Shown in pieces: positions 63,023 to 64,000 of a stretch of 64,000 nt of DNA. The notes below the pieces were generated by a model, which was not told the DNA's origin, searched no databases, and saw nothing but the letters and a program-made list of their open reading frames with translations. Position numbers and translations under genes: made by a program. Each line of letters begins with the position of its first letter. The stretch's first letter is position 1. Source of the DNA: JABWBP01 sp964522165 (GTDB lineage: Bacteria > Calditrichota > Calditrichia > RBG-13-44-9 > J075); NCBI GenBank assembly GCA_964522165.1, contig CAZFVV010000006.1:14827-78826 (forward strand). The letters are read 5' to 3'.

Positions 63023-63748
63023 TCAACCGTGCGTCATCTCCTTCCACTTCGACATATCAATGCCTTTCACTATTAGCCACAGGCAGAGTCCTGATTCTGC
63101 AACAAACGCGAGCATTATGATCCAGTCAAACAGGAACCTTGCAGCAAACACCGGTGCCAGTATCTGTGCAACGCTGAAGATGACATAGCCATAACCCGCA
63201 ATTGCCAGCAGGATGCCGATGCTCCGGGGCAAGTATCCTGACCTTTGAATGAGATTGCCGAACAGAATGCAGCATAATCCGAAAAATAGCAGGCTGGCAC
63301 CATAGCCAAGGCTATGGACTCTGAGCGACAGGTACGCCGCGTCGTACAATTGCTGTGGTTCGAGGGCCTTCAGATAGTCACTACCCTGCAGCGCGACGAG
63401 GGCCGCGATCTCAAAAAGTTTGGTGACTGCGTAGATGGCGACGAACGTCAGCCTGAAAAACGCCGCAAGCAAAGCGATGTTCTTGCTCACCGGCTTGAGC
63501 AGTACATAAAGGATCAATGCCAGCGCAACATCGCACGCGCAAGTAAGTATTTCGCCAGCCAAACCGACGCGGAAAAGCGTCTCGGAAGCCAAGATTTTGC
63601 TGGCAGTTGCAGCGACGTCGCCCCACACTATGAGCTTACCCCGGACGAAGAGCTCTCCGAATCCGGCGGCCACAATAATAAACAAATAGAGTAGCCCACC
63701 GATCCGTGCATATGTCTGCGGTGATGATTCATTGGAATAACTCGTCAT
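63023..63748 (-). CDS. DUF4386 integral membrane protein
   Basis: 241 residues from ATG 63748, with AGGAG 5 nt upstream; an upstream ATG pair at 63775 lacks a site. About six transmembrane segments ('IGGLLYLFIIVAAGFGELFV', 'LAGEILTCACDVALALILYV', 'FGLCCILFGNLI'). DUF4386 function is unknown. It lies just beyond the attC/intron site on the opposite strand, in low-GC sequence with lonely codon use, suggesting acquisition. The 62939-63022 spacer shows no second attC that I can support. Confidence 0.85.
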   Translation of the reverse strand: MTSYSNESSPQTYARIGGLLYLFIIVAAGFGELFVRGKLIVWGDVAATASKILASETLFRVGLAGEILTCACDVALALILYVLLKPVSKNIALLAAFFRLTFVAIYAVTKLFEIAALVALQGSDYLKALEPQQLYDAAYLSLRVHSLGYGASLLFFGLCCILFGNLIQRSGYLPRSIGILLAIAGYGYVIFSVAQILAPVFAARFLFDWIIMLAFVAESGLCLWLIVKGIDMSKWKEMTHG

Positions 63749-64000
63749 ATCCTCTCCTATTTGACTTGGCATCATTACCGAACACTGACCGTGGTCAACG
63801 CAATCTGTGCCTAATTCTTGAGCCGCTTTTCTACCGGTTGTCGAGCATAACCGGCGCCAAAAACGTGCCGAAAGCTCCGTATCATTTACAAAATTAAATT
63901 TGTTAGACCTATTTATTTATGACAAATTACCATAGTCGAATTGATTAGACCTTATTCTCTAACAAGTTGTTAATAATCTCAGTATTACGTAAATTCTCTG
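63749..64000. other. AT-rich end of window with short direct repeats
   Basis: No gene. 'TTAGACCTATT' (63904-63914) and 'TTAGACCTTATT' (63945-63956) form a direct repeat similar to the TTAGGCCTTATT formed across the intron/exon junction at 62933-62944. 'CTCTAACAAGTTG' (63957-63969) resembles the start of an attC, but no partner arm is inside the window. Confidence 0.35.

Noticed and set aside
63780..63908. Second attC ending at GTTAGAC (63902-63908)
   Set aside because: No complementary left arm or GTCTAAC-type box found 60-150 bases upstream on the plus strand.

Overview
The window looks like a metagenome-assembled scaffold from a Gram-negative bacterium of the wider FCB/Bacteroidota-related radiation, for example Calditrichota or KSB1-like; the exact phylum is an inference. 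The reasons are three exported proteins ending in the 'N(F/Y)PNPFNP-x-T-T' / 'SGVYFYKL' C-terminal sorting domain used for type IX-like secretion, outer-membrane and lipoprotein genes, a DUF5683-type protein, and many palindromic intergenic repeats. One 100-N assembly gap is present (32810-32909). I saw no rRNA, tRNA or CRISPR array.

Layout. 0-6.3 kb: exported M36 metallopeptidase, lone Phd-type antitoxin, HtpG, and an RHH/PIN toxin-antitoxin pair. 6.5-15 kb (+ strand): a polyphosphate locus with PPK2-type polyphosphate:AMP phosphotransferase, CHAD protein, ParA-like ATPase, SixA-like phosphatase with a histone-H1-like tail, PPK1 and Ppx/GppA, followed by a YihY/BrkB membrane protein. 16.7-33.8 kb (- strand): Sir2-like protein overlapping a FlgO/TPR lipoprotein, SpoIIE-type phosphatase, NAD-binding oxidoreductase, a large exported repeat protein, DUF5683 and Kelch exported proteins, Ser/Thr kinase with PEGA domains, sigma-54 activator, lipoprotein, the gap, and DUF72. 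33.9-42.4 kb: exported Ig-like protein, sucrose synthase, bifunctional sucrose-phosphate synthase/phosphatase, then a K+ channel and a separate cyclic-nucleotide-binding protein. 42.4-50.1 kb: C-terminal processing protease and a divergent fadE-fadA-fadN-type beta-oxidation operon. 50.2-61.4 kb: 14-repeat WD40 protein, ATP-grasp protein, PfkB kinase, an operon of beta-barrel-like protein, LytR_C protein, RsfS and ArgS, leucyl aminopeptidase, and M20 deacylase.

The last 2.5 kb (61.4-64 kb) is lower in GC and accessory. A degenerate ORF ends in what reads as an integron attC site. That site is split by a 1.13-kb group II intron whose reverse transcriptase is largely deleted but which keeps a maturase/HNH remnant and intact domain V/VI. 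Removing 61804-62933 restores a perfect GTTAGGC core site that pairs with GCCTAAC. A DUF4386 membrane protein follows.

The two most interesting systems are (1) the polyphosphate locus, where synthesis and breakdown enzymes sit with a ParA-type positioning ATPase and a lysine/alanine/proline tail suited to binding DNA or polyphosphate, suggesting positioning or nucleoid tethering of polyphosphate granules, and (2) the intron-interrupted attC site.
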